Assembly: GCF_000372825.1 (NCBI RefSeq)
Contig: NZ_KB910516.1
Coordinates: 1,892,011-1,956,010 of the forward strand
Source: Methylobacterium sp. 77
GTDB taxonomy: Bacteria > Pseudomonadota > Alphaproteobacteria > Rhizobiales > Beijerinckiaceae
Reading direction: 5' to 3'
DNA length: 64,000 nt
How positions within the stretch are numbered: the first letter of the stretch is position 1; every line of letters starts with the position of its first letter. Positions 24,970-36,196 of this stretch are shown one piece after another. The position numbers were made by a program, and so were the translations under genes. Under the pieces are notes generated by a model, which had not been told where the DNA came from, ran no database searches, and was given only the letters and a program-made list of their open reading frames with translations.

Positions 24970-25706
24970 GACTTCGCCGACATCAGGTAGGCGCAGAGGA
25001 GGCCCGACAGCGCCCCTGCCGGGATGCACCAGGCTCCGGGTGCGACGAGGCCGATCGCCCCGGCGACGACCAGGCTGACCAGCCAGGGCTGCGCCGCCCG
25101 GACACCGCGCCACATGCCGCGCAGGAGCACGAGGAAGACCGCCGGAAACGCCATGTCGAACCCATAGGACTCGACCGGGCCGAGGACCGGGCCGATTCCG
25201 GCGCCGAGGGTTGTGAAGGCCACCCAGACGAAGAAGATCGGCAGGCTCGCGCCGGCGTAATAGAGCAGGCTGAACGCGGCTGGCACCCCGCGCGCGGCGC
25301 GGTTTCTGGTGTCGGCCAGCGACATCGCCCAGGTCTCGTCGCACATGAGGAAGAGGGCGGCGAGCGCCTTCCATCGCGGCAGGCGCTTCAGGAACGGCGC
25401 CAGCGCCGCGCTCATGAGAATGTGGCGGCTGTTCACCATCGCGGTGACGGACACGATCAGGAGGATGTCGGGCACCGCGCTCCACAGCCGGATCGCGGCG
25501 AATTCCGAGCCTCCGGCGTAGTTCAGCCCGGCCATCAGCGCCATCTCGATCGGGCTGAGGCCCTTCTGGGCGGCCTGCGCCCCCAGGACGAGGGCAAAGG
25601 GCAGGATGCCGACCAGGACCGGGGCACAGGCCACGACCCCGCGCCGGAACTCGGAGGCGTCGCTCCGTTGCGGGTTCACGCACCCGTCGATCTGCAAGGC
25701 CCGCAT
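24966..25706 (-). CDS. azlC: AzlC family amino acid exporter
   Basis: A 246-residue membrane protein with about eight hydrophobic segments. Family signatures are VLVGILPFALVLGAQA, LMAGLNYAGGSEFAAI, VNSRHILMSAAL and MCDETWAMSLAD. AzlC is the large subunit of the AzlCD (BrnFE/YgaZH-like) exporter. It is transcribed with azlD and is divergent from an Lrp/AsnC regulator, the classic layout for this exporter. Export of branched-chain amino acids or methionine is likely but not certain. Confidence 0.92.
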   Translation of the reverse strand: MRALQIDGCVNPQRSDASEFRRGVVACAPVLVGILPFALVLGAQAAQKGLSPIEMALMAGLNYAGGSEFAAIRLWSAVPDILLIVSVTAMVNSRHILMSAALAPFLKRLPRWKALAALFLMCDETWAMSLADTRNRAARGVPAAFSLLYYAGASLPIFFVWVAFTTLGAGIGPVLGPVESYGFDMAFPAVFLVLLRGMWRGVRAAQPWLVSLVVAGAIGLVAPGAWCIPAGALSGLLCAYLMSAKS

Positions 25707-25827
25707 CGGTCACTCTCGCCGGCCGGTCAAAGGCGGCGTCTCGTCTGTGTTTCGGAATGCGCGGCATCCTATTCCAACAGGGGCGCAACGAGGTTGCGAA
25801 GATGATGATTCTGGGCTCTGAATTGGC

Positions 25828-26328
25828 ATGGATCGCCAATCCGTCCGCGATGCATGGAATCCAATGCCACTGATCATCGACGAGATCGACCGTCGCATCC
25901 TGCGCGCACTCCAGCAGGACGGGCGGATGCAGAACACCGAGCTCGCGAAGGCGGTGGGTCTGTCCCCCTCCCCCTGCCTGCGGCGGGTGCGGTTGCTCGA
26001 AGAGGCAGGCATCATCGCCCAGTACGTCGCGGTTCTCGATCAGGCCAAGGTGGGCATGGCGCTGACCTTCTTCGCCAGGATCTGGCTGAAAGCGCAGGAC
26101 GAGGTCACGATCAACCATTTCGCGACCGAGGTGAGGAAACTGCCGCAGGTGGTCGAGTGCTACCTGATGATGGGCGATTGCGACGCGATGCTGCGGGTGG
26201 TGGCGGCCGATATCCCTGCCTACCGCCGCTTCCAGTCGGAGCTTCTCAGTCGGATCAAGGGCGTGCAGAACGTCAAGACGGACGTTCCGAGCGAGACCAT
26301 CAAGAAGTCCTTCGTGCTGCCGCTATAG
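25828..26328 (+). CDS. Lrp/AsnC family transcriptional regulator
   Basis: A protein of up to 166 residues. The winged-helix part is seen in DEIDRRILRALQQDGRMQNTELA and SPSPCLRRVRLLEEAGII, and the C-terminal RAM ligand domain in VVECYLMMGDCDAMLRV. These regulators form octamers that sense amino acids. Divergent transcription from azlC suggests it controls the exporter. The first 12 residues lie outside the usual family start; the ATG at 25864 (MPLIIDEID) is an equally good start. Confidence 0.9.
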   Translation: MDRQSVRDAWNPMPLIIDEIDRRILRALQQDGRMQNTELAKAVGLSPSPCLRRVRLLEEAGIIAQYVAVLDQAKVGMALTFFARIWLKAQDEVTINHFATEVRKLPQVVECYLMMGDCDAMLRVVAADIPAYRRFQSELLSRIKGVQNVKTDVPSETIKKSFVLPL

Positions 26329-26378
26329 CGGGCCGAGGCTGCCTGGTCTCGCCCGCCGGGCGGGACAACCGCGGCGCG

Positions 26379-27548
26379 TCACAACACGCTGCCGACGCGG
26401 ACGCCCGTCGTGATCGGCGAGGCGGCGGCGGCGAAGACGGCGAGCACCTTCTTGATCTCGGTGAACGGCGCATTCGAGACGTAGATCATGTCGCGGTTGC
26501 GCATGCGGAAGGCCTGGGTGAGGAACAGGCTGTTGGGATCGCGCATGTCGAACCGATAGACCACCGGCACCAGCGGCGTGCCGAGCATCGGGCTTCCCGG
26601 CTTGAGGCGGCGCACCACCGGGGCCGGCTCGAAGCGGAACAGGAAGGTGCCGGTCGGATCGGCATCGGCATCGCTCTGGCCGCGCGCCTTGGCGAGCGCC
26701 TGCGCCAGGGTGATGCCCTCGGCCTGGAACGGGATTTCGTTGGACTGGCCGAGCGCGCCGATGGCGAGGAAGGTCTGGGGATCGCGGACCAGGGTGAGGT
26801 TGTCGTTGGGCCGCAGGTAGATGTTCTCTTTCGGGTTCGAGACGACGGTGGTCAGCGGCACCGTGGCCGTCGTTCCGCCGCGCGACAGGCGCACGAAGGT
26901 CTCGTTGACCGGCGTCTTCACACCCCCGGCCGTGGCGACGACATCGAGGATGCGGTCGCCCTGGGCACCGAGCGGGACGCGGGCGCCGCCGATGGATTCG
27001 CCGCCCACCGTCACCGATTGCGAGACCGGACGGGTCACCGAGACGATCACCTGGGGCTGGATCGCCTTGCCGGCGAGCTCGGTCTCGATCAGCGACTGGA
27101 CGTCCTGGGCGCGTCGTCCCGCGACCTTGATGCGGCCGGCATAGGGCACCGAGATGGCGCCGTCGCGCGAGACGATCTGCTCGGGCAGCTGCGCCGCCTT
27201 CGAGCCCGCCGACATCGAATTGACCGTGAGCGGTCCCGAATAGAGCCCGCCCGACCCTGCCTCGAACACCGAGACGGAGACCGCATCGCCGACGCCGATC
27301 ACCGGCTCGGCCGGCAGGCGCCGGTCTCCGAAGGAGGCGAGCAGGCTGTCGAGAGGACGGCCGCGCATGGCCTCGACCACGGCGGAGGTCACCTCGATGA
27401 ACTCGTAGCGGGCGAAGACCCCCTCGCTCGTCGCCTTGTCGGCCCCATCCACCACGGCCGAGGTCGACGGACCGGCGGCGGGCAGGAAGGCGTTGCAGCC
27501 GGACACCGAGACGGCGATGGCGACGGCCAGCGTGGCTTTGGGAAGCAT
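26379..27548 (-). CDS. polysaccharide export lipoprotein (Wza/KpsD-like)
   Basis: A 389-residue outer-membrane polysaccharide export protein. The N-terminus is a lipoprotein signal with lipobox VSGC (Cys18). The Poly_export domain starts near RLPAEPVIGVGDAVSVSVFEAG, followed by SLBB-like beta-grasp repeats (ISVPYAGRIKVAGRRAQDV; VPLGAQGDRILDVVATAGGV; IYLRPNDNLTLVRD). It likely forms the outer-membrane channel for the capsule assembled by the KpsC/KpsS-like proteins upstream on this map. It ends convergent to the Lrp gene, 50 bases away. Confidence 0.88.
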   Translation of the reverse strand: MLPKATLAVAIAVSVSGCNAFLPAAGPSTSAVVDGADKATSEGVFARYEFIEVTSAVVEAMRGRPLDSLLASFGDRRLPAEPVIGVGDAVSVSVFEAGSGGLYSGPLTVNSMSAGSKAAQLPEQIVSRDGAISVPYAGRIKVAGRRAQDVQSLIETELAGKAIQPQVIVSVTRPVSQSVTVGGESIGGARVPLGAQGDRILDVVATAGGVKTPVNETFVRLSRGGTTATVPLTTVVSNPKENIYLRPNDNLTLVRDPQTFLAIGALGQSNEIPFQAEGITLAQALAKARGQSDADADPTGTFLFRFEPAPVVRRLKPGSPMLGTPLVPVVYRFDMRDPNSLFLTQAFRMRNRDMIYVSNAPFTEIKKVLAVFAAAASPITTGVRVGSVL

Positions 27549-27819
27549 GGAACTCTCCTAGGACCCGCCCCCACGACGAGTGTCTTGTCGGATCACGTGT
27601 CGGGTCGGCGGATACGAACCGTCTGTCAGCGTCGTTCTCAGTCGCCGGCCGGTCCCGGCCGGCGCGAAGCCGGTCGTCACCAACGGTCCGCCTGTCATAG
27701 CGCGAAATCTCTGCGATCGATTAAACGATCGTTCTCCTACCGCATTGTCGGAACGATGCGCTCGCCCGCCCCGGTCACGTTCGTGTCAGGACGATGCCCC
27801 GTCGATAGCCGATCCGGCC

Positions 27820-29288
<1,469 letters not shown>

Positions 29289-29292
<4 letters not shown>

Positions 29293-30806
29293 CGCCCGCC
29301 CCCGATCCCGCGCCGCGCCCGGATCAGGCGGACGATGGGGTTCAGCACGGCGTAGCGCAGGCGCATGACGATCTGTGCCCGGCGGCTGAGGGCGAGTCTC
29401 GACGGTGCCGCCGCCTCGCGGCTCTCGCTCAGCCGGTCGAGCAACTGCTCGGGCGTGCAGGGCTTCATCGCGACGGGGTCGAGATAGAGCGGGTAGACCA
29501 GGAGTGCCCCGGCCACGAGTTCGTCGAGGGCGAGCCGCCGGCCCCTGTCGGCGTCGGGGGCGAGATCCTCGGTGAGGCCCCAGCCGGCATAGAAGGGGCG
29601 GCCATGGACCGCCACGGTCAGGCCCCGGATCAGGGCCTCGAACCCGGCGAGGGAGGTCATCGTCTCCACATGGTGCGCCCGGTCGAGGAGATCGACGATG
29701 GAGAGGCCGGCCACGATCCGGTCGGCCAGCGCCAGGGCGTCGGCTTGCGGAATGGCGCCGGGGCGGAACCCGGCCTCCACGTCGGGATGCGGCTTGTAGA
29801 GGAGGAACGCCTCCGGGTTGCGGGCGCGGGCGGCGCGCAGGAGCGCGAGGTTGGAACTGACGTGCGGCGAGCCGTGCCGGACGGAGGCATCATCCTCCAC
29901 CTGCCCCGGAACCAGCACGATGCGCCGGTCGTCGGGCCAGCTGGAGGCATCGCCGGCCAGACCGACATTGTATTTCGTCAGGCGCCGCTCGACCACGAGA
30001 CGGCGCAGGGACGCTGCCCGCGACACGATCTCCGGCGGGAATGCATCGTTCCGGAGGATGCGGGCGAGACGGCTCTCGGTGCGCGGATCGTAATAGATGC
30101 CGCTATCGTCCACGACGATGGACGCGCCCGGCTGCAGGCTCGCGCCGAGACCGACCGAGCGCAGGAACCCGTCCTCGATCCGCGCGAGGGGAATGCCGTG
30201 TTCCGCGCAGAGCGACGGCAGCCGTTCGGGCATCCGCGTCGCCCAGGCGAGGATGCGGGCATCGCGGGCCCTGGCCTGCGCCACCGCATCCTCGGCATTC
30301 ATGGCGTGGACTGGCTTGCCCGCCGGTCCCGTGACGAAGACGTCGAGGCCCGGCCGCTTCCAGCGCGAGATGCCGACGAGGATCGTGGGGCGGTCATTCT
30401 CCAGGAACCGGCGCTCCAGCCACGTCACCTTGTCCCGGCACTCGTCGGGCGGGATCGGCCGCCGCGTCCACGGATCGAAGGTGTGGAGCCCGGCCTCATC
30501 CCCGAATGGGACGCCGTCGAGGGACAGACGCAGGCTGGACAGGCCTCGTTCCGGCGAATCGTAGGGGCTGATCAGTGGTCCGGGCTCCACGGTCAGGATC
30601 GACCGACCGATCAGGCGAAGCCCAGTTCCGGCGAGGCTGCGCCGCCCCCAGACCACGCTGATCGCGTCCGGTGCGAGGGCACGGCCGAAGCCGAGGCCGG
30701 TGGCGGCTTCGATCTCGGGCCGCAACGCGCGAATGGACCGGCTCGTGGCAAGCAGCGGTCGCGACGACAGCGTTGAGGCAGGGGAAGGCGTCGAAGGGTC
30801 GGTCAA
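29289..30806 (-). CDS. KpsC-like capsule polysaccharide glycosyltransferase
   Basis: A 505-residue member of the Capsule_synth (KpsC/KpsS) family. The strongest signature is ARIEDGFLRSVGLG, then IVVDDSGIYYDP, then RRIVLVPGQVEDDASV, LLYKPHPDVE, and a C-terminal VAVHGRPFYAGWGLTED. KpsC proteins add beta-linked Kdo residues to a lipid acceptor as the base of group 2 capsules. Full KpsC has two glycosyltransferase modules and about 670 residues. Here only the second module is complete and the N-terminal ~130 residues look like a reduced first module. Divergent from the kpsS-like gene, upstream of the sulfatase-fold gene. Confidence 0.82.
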
Positions 30807-31089
30807 AGGCGGCGGTGGTTCCGGTTCGGGGTGGCCGCAGCCATACGACGATCCGTCCTTCCAGGCGAACGCATCTCGCCGCCCCCCTCCTCCCGACCCG
30901 GTATCCGCCGGAGCCCGCGCGGGTTCCTGTGGAGCGCGCGAGGCGGCCTTGTTGCAGACACAACACGCAGCCAGGAATTCAGCGACTTATGCCATGCTAC
31001 GTAATTGCCGCGCCGCACCATCCATGCGACCAACGCGATACGTGCCCATTCGACCCGCCCGGTTCGGGCGCAGGAGCAAGCACCTTCGC

Positions 31090-32397
31090 ATGCTGCCGAT
31101 ACGCGTAGACACCCCACGCGAGAGGCCCGCGACCTTCCTGTTCCTGCAGGGGATCGCCTCGCCCTTCTTCGCGGATCTCGGCCGGGCGCTGCTGCAGCGC
31201 GGCCATCGGGTTCGGCGTATCAATTTCTCCTCGGGCGACTGGCTGTTCTGGCGCCTCGCCTCCGATAATTACCGTGGCTCTCGCGACGGCTGGAGCGATT
31301 ACGTCGCCGGCTACATCGTCGAGCACGGCGTAACGGATATCGTCCTGTTCGGCGATTGCAGGCCCTATCACGTCGCGGCGCGCGAAGCGGCCCAGCCCTT
31401 CGGCATCCGCATCCACGTGTTTGAGGAAGGCTACCTGCGGCCGAACTGGGTGACGTGCGAACTCGGCGGCGTCAACGGCCATTCCTCGCTGCCCCGCGAC
31501 CCCGACGAGATCCGCGCCATCGCCCGGCGCCTGCCCCTGGCCGGGCGTGCGATGCCGGCGAGCGGTGACATGGCCCGGCGCAGCCTGTGGGACGTCGCCT
31601 ACAACATCGCCAATATCGGGTTTCCCTACTTCTTCCCGCATTTCCGCAGCCACCGGCCAATCCATATCGCGGCCGAATATGTGGGCTGGATTAAGAAGTT
31701 CGCCGGCCGGAGCCGCACCCGGCGGCAGACGCGGGAACTCAACGCGACCTATCTGGCGCGCAGGTCGGACTACTTCCTGCTGCCGCTGCAACTCGACAGC
31801 GACTACCAGATCCGCATCCACTCGCCCTTCCTCGGGGTCGAGGGGTTCATGGACCGTGTCATCGCGTCGTTTGCCACCCACGCATCCGACACGGCCCGCC
31901 TGCTGATCAAGCTCCATCCCCTGGACAGCGGTCTGGTCAATTGGCGCAAGCATGCCCGCAACTCCGCCAAGCGGCACGGCGTGGACGAGCGGCTCGACTT
32001 CATCGACGGCGGTGACCTGCCGAAGCTCATCGCGGGCAGCCGGGGCGTGGTGCTCGTGAACAGCACCGTCGGGATGCTGTCCCTCGAACTCGGGCGCCCG
32101 ACCCTCGCGGCGGGCGAGGCGATCTACAATCTTCCCGGCCTCACCCATCAGAGCGGGCTCGACACGTTCTGGAGAAGACCCGAAGCCCCGGACCGTGGCC
32201 TCGTGGCGGATTTTCGCCGGGTCGTCCTGCACCGGACCCAGGTGAATGGCGGCTTCTTCTCCCGGCCGTCGATCGACCGGGCGGTGGCGGGCAGCGTCCT
32301 GCGCCTGGAAGCCACCCTACCCGCCCATGCTCTCGCCGCGGCGCAGGCGGTGCGCGAGCAGGGGACGACGGCACCGGAACTCGCGCCGGTCTACTGA
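31090..32397 (+). CDS. KpsS-like capsule polysaccharide biosynthesis protein
   Basis: About 435 residues, Capsule_synth family, KpsS type. Visible segments are FLFLQGIASPFFADLGRAL at the start, RINFSSGDWLFW, DIVLFGDCRPYH, VFEEGYLRPNW, FLLPLQLDSDYQIR, LLIKLHPLD and the acceptor-site-like GVVLVNSTVGMLSLELGRP. KpsS adds the first Kdo to the lipid anchor in group 2 capsules. The frame is open far upstream, but homology begins at the ATG at 31090, with AGGAG 13 bases before it; ATGs at 30994 and 31024 are less likely. Start of the plus-strand arm of the capsule locus. Confidence 0.85.
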   Translation: MLPIRVDTPRERPATFLFLQGIASPFFADLGRALLQRGHRVRRINFSSGDWLFWRLASDNYRGSRDGWSDYVAGYIVEHGVTDIVLFGDCRPYHVAAREAAQPFGIRIHVFEEGYLRPNWVTCELGGVNGHSSLPRDPDEIRAIARRLPLAGRAMPASGDMARRSLWDVAYNIANIGFPYFFPHFRSHRPIHIAAEYVGWIKKFAGRSRTRRQTRELNATYLARRSDYFLLPLQLDSDYQIRIHSPFLGVEGFMDRVIASFATHASDTARLLIKLHPLDSGLVNWRKHARNSAKRHGVDERLDFIDGGDLPKLIAGSRGVVLVNSTVGMLSLELGRPTLAAGEAIYNLPGLTHQSGLDTFWRRPEAPDRGLVADFRRVVLHRTQVNGGFFSRPSIDRAVAGSVLRLEATLPAHALAAAQAVREQGTTAPELAPVY

Positions 32398-32451
32398 CCG
32401 GGCGCCCGCCTCGTCTCCCCCTGTCCGGGCCGATGCTCTAAGACACTCCCC

Positions 32452-33222
32452 ATGCCCGTCATTCTCATCACCGGCGCCTCGAGCGGAATCGGCGCCGCCC
32501 TCGCCCGGCATTACGCCGCGCCGGGCACCCACCTCGTCCTGAATGCGCGCGGTCTCGACAGGCTGGACGCCGTTGCCGCCGAATGCCGCGCCAAGGGCGC
32601 GTCCGTCGCCACCCGCTCCCTCGACGTGCGCGACAGGCAGGCCGTGGCCGAGTGGCTGCGCGAGACCGACGCGGCGGCGGCCCTCGACCTCGTCATCGTC
32701 AATGCCGGCATCAATGGCGGCCATCCGGGCGGCGAGATCGAGACCGAGGCGATGGCCTTCGAGACCGTGGACGTGAATCTCAACGGCGCGCTCAACGTCG
32801 CCCTGCCCTGCGTGACCCTGATGCTGGCGCGCGGGCGCGGGCAGATCGCGCTGATCTCCTCGCTCGCGGCCTTCGCGCCGCTGCCCGATGCGCCGGCCTA
32901 TAGCGGCACCAAGGCGGCTCTCCTCGCCCACGGACTGGCGCTGCGCGCCAAGCTCGGACCGCGCGGCGTCCGGATGAACGTGGTGACGCCCGGGTACGTG
33001 AAGACCACCATGGGCGGGGATTACGAGGGCTGGCGCCCGATGGAGATGAGCGCCGAGGAGGCGGCCGCCCGCATCGCGCGCGGTCTCGCCCGAGATCGCG
33101 ACATCATCGCTTTTCCGGAACCCCTCGCCTCCCTCGCGCGCGGATCGGCCCTGCTGCCGGAAGGTCTGCGCCGTCTCAGCATGCGCGGCTTCCGGTTCAA
33201 GGTCGGGCGCAGCAAGCGATGA
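32452..33222 (+). CDS. short-chain dehydrogenase/reductase
   Basis: A 256-residue classical SDR with the cofactor motif TGASSGIG at residues 7-14, NAG in VIVNAGING, catalytic Ser in LISSLAAF and YxxxK as YSGTKAALL. It reduces or oxidises an alcohol/ketone with NAD(P). Its stop overlaps the next gene by four bases, and it follows the kpsS-like gene by 54 bases, so it probably modifies a sugar or lipid in the capsule pathway. Substrate unknown. Confidence 0.88.
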   Translation: MPVILITGASSGIGAALARHYAAPGTHLVLNARGLDRLDAVAAECRAKGASVATRSLDVRDRQAVAEWLRETDAAAALDLVIVNAGINGGHPGGEIETEAMAFETVDVNLNGALNVALPCVTLMLARGRGQIALISSLAAFAPLPDAPAYSGTKAALLAHGLALRAKLGPRGVRMNVVTPGYVKTTMGGDYEGWRPMEMSAEEAAARIARGLARDRDIIAFPEPLASLARGSALLPEGLRRLSMRGFRFKVGRSKR

Positions 33223-34085
33223 GGCGCCCGCGTATCGCGCTGTTCGTCCTGGAGGCCCTGCCGAACGCCCGTGCCGTACGCCGGTTCGTGGAGGATCATG
33301 CCGCGGACATCGCCTTCGTCGGCCTGTCGAATGCCGAGCGCCCGAGTTCCGGCGGCCTGACCGGCCAGGTCCGGCGGCATCTCGCCCGCTCCGGGCCGGC
33401 CTTCCTGCCCTATCTGGCGGTGAATTTCGGCGTGCCGGATCTCCTGGCACCGGCTTCCGGGATGCTGCGGCGCCTGACCGGGACGCGGGTTGAGGCCACG
33501 GCGACGCCGCTGAAGGCCTTCTGTCGGGCGCAGGGGATTCCGACTCTGCGGATCGACGCGGTGAACGGGCCGGACGTGGCGCGAGCCTTCGAGACCCATG
33601 CGCCGGACCTCATCGTCGCCTTCCATTTCGACCAGATCTTCTCGGCCGCGACGCTGGCCCTGGCGCCCCTCGGCGGGTTCAACGTCCATCCCGGCCTGCT
33701 GCCGCGCCATCGCGGGCCGGTGCCGACGATCCACGCCCTCGCCGAGGAGAGGCCCGATTTCGGCGTGACGATCCATCGCCTGACAGCCGCCATCGATGCG
33801 GGAGCGATCCTCGCGCAGGAAGCGGCGGTCTTGCCGTCCGACACCACCGCCACCCGCGCGGCGATCCTTCTGCACGAAAGCGGGCGCATCCTGCTCGACC
33901 GGGTGCTCGGCGATCTCGCCTCCGGCACCCTCGACGAGGGCCCGGCGCCCGAGCCCCTGCCCTATTGCCCGTTTCCGGACCGGGCCCTGCTGGCGAGCCT
34001 CGCGGCGCGGGGACGAAAGCTCGTCGACGGGGCCGATCTGCGCGCCGCCTTGGCCCTGAACGCCGGCGTCCGAACGCGCGGCTGA
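33219..34085 (+). CDS. formyltransferase-fold protein
   Basis: A 288-residue protein with the formyl transferase fold of Fmt, PurN and sugar N-formyltransferases. The core signature is FNVHPGLLPRHRGP with the catalytic Asn-His pair, and the Asp is in AAIDAGAILAQE. Homology to the N-terminal 90 residues is weak. It overlaps the SDR gene by four bases (ATGA). In a capsule locus the natural guess is N-formylation of an amino sugar with 10-formyltetrahydrofolate; this is inference. Confidence 0.8.
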   Translation: MRRPRIALFVLEALPNARAVRRFVEDHAADIAFVGLSNAERPSSGGLTGQVRRHLARSGPAFLPYLAVNFGVPDLLAPASGMLRRLTGTRVEATATPLKAFCRAQGIPTLRIDAVNGPDVARAFETHAPDLIVAFHFDQIFSAATLALAPLGGFNVHPGLLPRHRGPVPTIHALAEERPDFGVTIHRLTAAIDAGAILAQEAAVLPSDTTATRAAILLHESGRILLDRVLGDLASGTLDEGPAPEPLPYCPFPDRALLASLAARGRKLVDGADLRAALALNAGVRTRG

Positions 34086-34108
34086 CGCCTATCCTCGAGC
34101 CACGATCC

Positions 34109-34858
34109 TCAGACCCGGCCGGTCCTCAGCGACAGCGGCCAGGTCACCCTCCTCTGCGTCTCGGGATCGCCCCACGCCTCTGCCAATTCGGCCCGGAACG
34201 CATCGATCGGCGCCCGTCCGACAGCCTTCTCCGCCTGCCTGACCGCCGACCATGTCTCGGTATAGCCGATCAGGTCGCGCAGGCCCCATGACGCCTCGAT
34301 GGCGAGCGACGGCATCGGGATGTCCTCAAAGGGAAACGGCAGCGAGCGGTAGCCGTCCTCCACATGCCTTCGCTCCGGCGGCCAGTGCGGGCCGAGCACG
34401 TCGTGGTAGAAGTGCCGGACCACCGCATCGGCCGCGTCGCCTTCCACCTCAAGGATGCCGTAAGTGATGAGGGCGATGACCGCCCGTGGGCGCGCCACGC
34501 GCCGCGTCTCGGCATAGAAGGCGTCGAGATCGAGCCAGTGCGCGGCCTGCGCCACGGTGACGAGATCGACGCTCCCCGGCGGCAATTCGCTCCGATCCGC
34601 CGGGACCGTCCGGTACGCCACGTGCGGGTGGGGTGTCGCGTTGGCGATCTGCTCGGCACTGGCGTCGGTGGCGACGACGCGCCGGAAGCGGCTCGCGAGA
34701 CGGGTCGACAATTGTCCGGTCCCGCAGCCGCAATCGAGGGCGAGATCCAGGGCCGGCGCCGCATCAGCGAGGCGATCCACCAGCGCCTGCGGATAGACCG
34801 GGCGATGAGCCGCGTAATCCGCCGAGTGGGTCGAGAAATGGTCCTTGAAACGCGCCAT
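34109..34858 (-). CDS. class I SAM-dependent methyltransferase
   Basis: A 249-residue methyltransferase of the Methyltransf_11 type. Motif I is LDCGCGTGQLS near residue 42; motif II is VVATDASAEQI; motif IV is VDLVTVAQAAHWLDL. The opening FKDHFSTHSADYAAHRP is typical of a family of small-molecule methyltransferases related to yeast Tmt1/Crg1-like proteins. It ends 23 bases from the convergent formyltransferase gene and is separated from the upstream outer-membrane gene by a terminator, so it is probably transcribed alone. Confidence 0.85.
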   Translation of the reverse strand: MARFKDHFSTHSADYAAHRPVYPQALVDRLADAAPALDLALDCGCGTGQLSTRLASRFRRVVATDASAEQIANATPHPHVAYRTVPADRSELPPGSVDLVTVAQAAHWLDLDAFYAETRRVARPRAVIALITYGILEVEGDAADAVVRHFYHDVLGPHWPPERRHVEDGYRSLPFPFEDIPMPSLAIEASWGLRDLIGYTETWSAVRQAEKAVGRAPIDAFRAELAEAWGDPETQRRVTWPLSLRTGRV

Positions 34859-34935
34859 GGCCGTCAGGCTACGCGATCAGGTGCCGGATGTCGTCGCGTG
34901 GTCCCGTCGCGGACATGGGCGGAGCCGACTTCAAA

Positions 34936-34972
34936 CGCGAATGGCCCGATCCTGAGGACCGGGCCATTCGCG
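34936..34972 (-). terminator. intrinsic terminator of the outer-membrane protein gene
   Basis: A perfect 13-base stem (34936-34948 with 34960-34972) and an 11-base loop. On the minus strand the stem is followed by TTTGAAGT, a short T-run. It lies about 50 bases past the stop of the outer-membrane barrel gene and before the methyltransferase start. Confidence 0.8.
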
Positions 34973-35021
34973 TGTTGCCGTCAGCCTGCCGAAACGTGTT
35001 CCGCTTCGGCAGGAAGAGATT

Positions 35022-35888
35022 TCAGAGGCCGCCGAACTTGTAGTTGAAGCCCGCCTTGATGAGGTTGCCCTCGGTGCTGAAGCGCGAGGTGTAGGAGCCC
35101 GTGGAGGGAGCGCCCAGGCCGGTGTTGTTCACCAGCACGTTGCGGCTGCCGAGGTCGTAATGCAGGTATTCGGCCTTCAGGGTGATGGCGCTGGCGCCGA
35201 TGAAGCTGCCGATGAAGTTGAAGCGGTTGAGGAAGCTGTCGGTGGGGATCGCCCACTCGATGCCGCCGCCATAAGCGTAGCCGGTCTCCATGTCGTTGTA
35301 GCGGCCGGCATAGGCCAGGGCGCCGGCGCCGTTGAAGAAGTTGGCGCCGTAATTGACGTTGCCATAGGCGAAGCCGCCGGTGCCGTAGACGAGGACCGTG
35401 TCGAAGGCGTAGCCGATGCGGCCCTGGACGGTGCCGAGATAATCGAGGCGCTGGCGCAGGTTGCTGGGATTGAGAGCACCGCCGGGAGTGCTGGCGGGGC
35501 CGAAATAGGCGTAGCTCTTCGAGATGTCGGTCCAGGTCACGTCGGCGTTGAGGCCGACCACGAAGCCCGAGCCCGGGGTGAACTGGTAATTGTAGCCGAC
35601 GCCACCGCCGACATTGCCGATGCCGTCCTGCTCGGACCGGAAGGTGCCCGGACGGCGGTTCAGGCGGACGTTATCGGCCGTGTTGATGTTGTTGCCGGTG
35701 GTGCGGATCGTCTGCTCGTCGCTGAAGGCGTACGAGCTGTGGGTGCCGAGGTAGAAGCCGGTCCAGGTGAAGACCGGGACGGGCACGAAGACGGGCGGGG
35801 GGGCGGCGCGGCGCGGAAGATCCGCGGCCGAAGCGGCGCCGGCCAGGAGAACCGTAGCGGTGCCGGCGAGAAGAAGCTTCGCGATCAT
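35022..35888 (-). CDS. outer membrane beta-barrel protein (Omp25/31-like)
   Basis: A 288-residue barrel protein. The signal peptide MIAKLLLAGTATVLLAGAASA is followed by ADLPRR, a start common in Rhizobiales porin-like proteins, then a Pro/Val segment and WTGFYLGTHSSYAF, the opening strand of the Omp25/31 family. Alternating strands with Gly-Tyr-Phe turns (GNVGGGVGYNYQF; GRIGYAFDTVLVYGTGGFAYG) end in KAGFNYKFGGL, a terminal aromatic strand suited to BAM insertion. The frame is open to 35924, but the signal peptide fixes the ATG at 35888. Probably abundant and structural. Confidence 0.9.
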   Translation of the reverse strand: MIAKLLLAGTATVLLAGAASAADLPRRAAPPPVFVPVPVFTWTGFYLGTHSSYAFSDEQTIRTTGNNINTADNVRLNRRPGTFRSEQDGIGNVGGGVGYNYQFTPGSGFVVGLNADVTWTDISKSYAYFGPASTPGGALNPSNLRQRLDYLGTVQGRIGYAFDTVLVYGTGGFAYGNVNYGANFFNGAGALAYAGRYNDMETGYAYGGGIEWAIPTDSFLNRFNFIGSFIGASAITLKAEYLHYDLGSRNVLVNNTGLGAPSTGSYTSRFSTEGNLIKAGFNYKFGGL

Positions 35889-36196
35889 GGTGAGAGTGTC
35901 CGTAGGAGCTGACCTTGCGGTCAAACTACCGCGTCGGCCACGGGGCGACTATGACCGGCGCGCCACACCGATACTCAGAATTGCATGGGCGTGAGTCATC
36001 GCCCGCTTCGACCGGTCATCCCGATCTGCGGTGTGCCAATCCGTGAGAGCGATGACAGCCCTGCGCTCGTATCCAGCCCGACGCAGGGGCCGGGCCGGTT
36101 CTGCCTGTCGGCCTTGCAAGACCGATACCATTCGGTGCCGTCTCGCCACCAAGCAAGCACGGAGGCGGCACCGGCGCGGGGCGGAGCAACCTGCGT
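35889..36196. other. intergenic region upstream of the outer-membrane protein
   Basis: About 300 bases holding the promoter of the barrel gene and the downstream region of the phospholipase-like gene. No gene or structured RNA is evident. Confidence 0.4.

Noticed and set aside
26346-26366. Hairpin between the Lrp gene and the Wza-like gene as a terminator
   Set aside because: The stem has a wobble and almost no loop, and there is no T-run; too weak to list as a feature.
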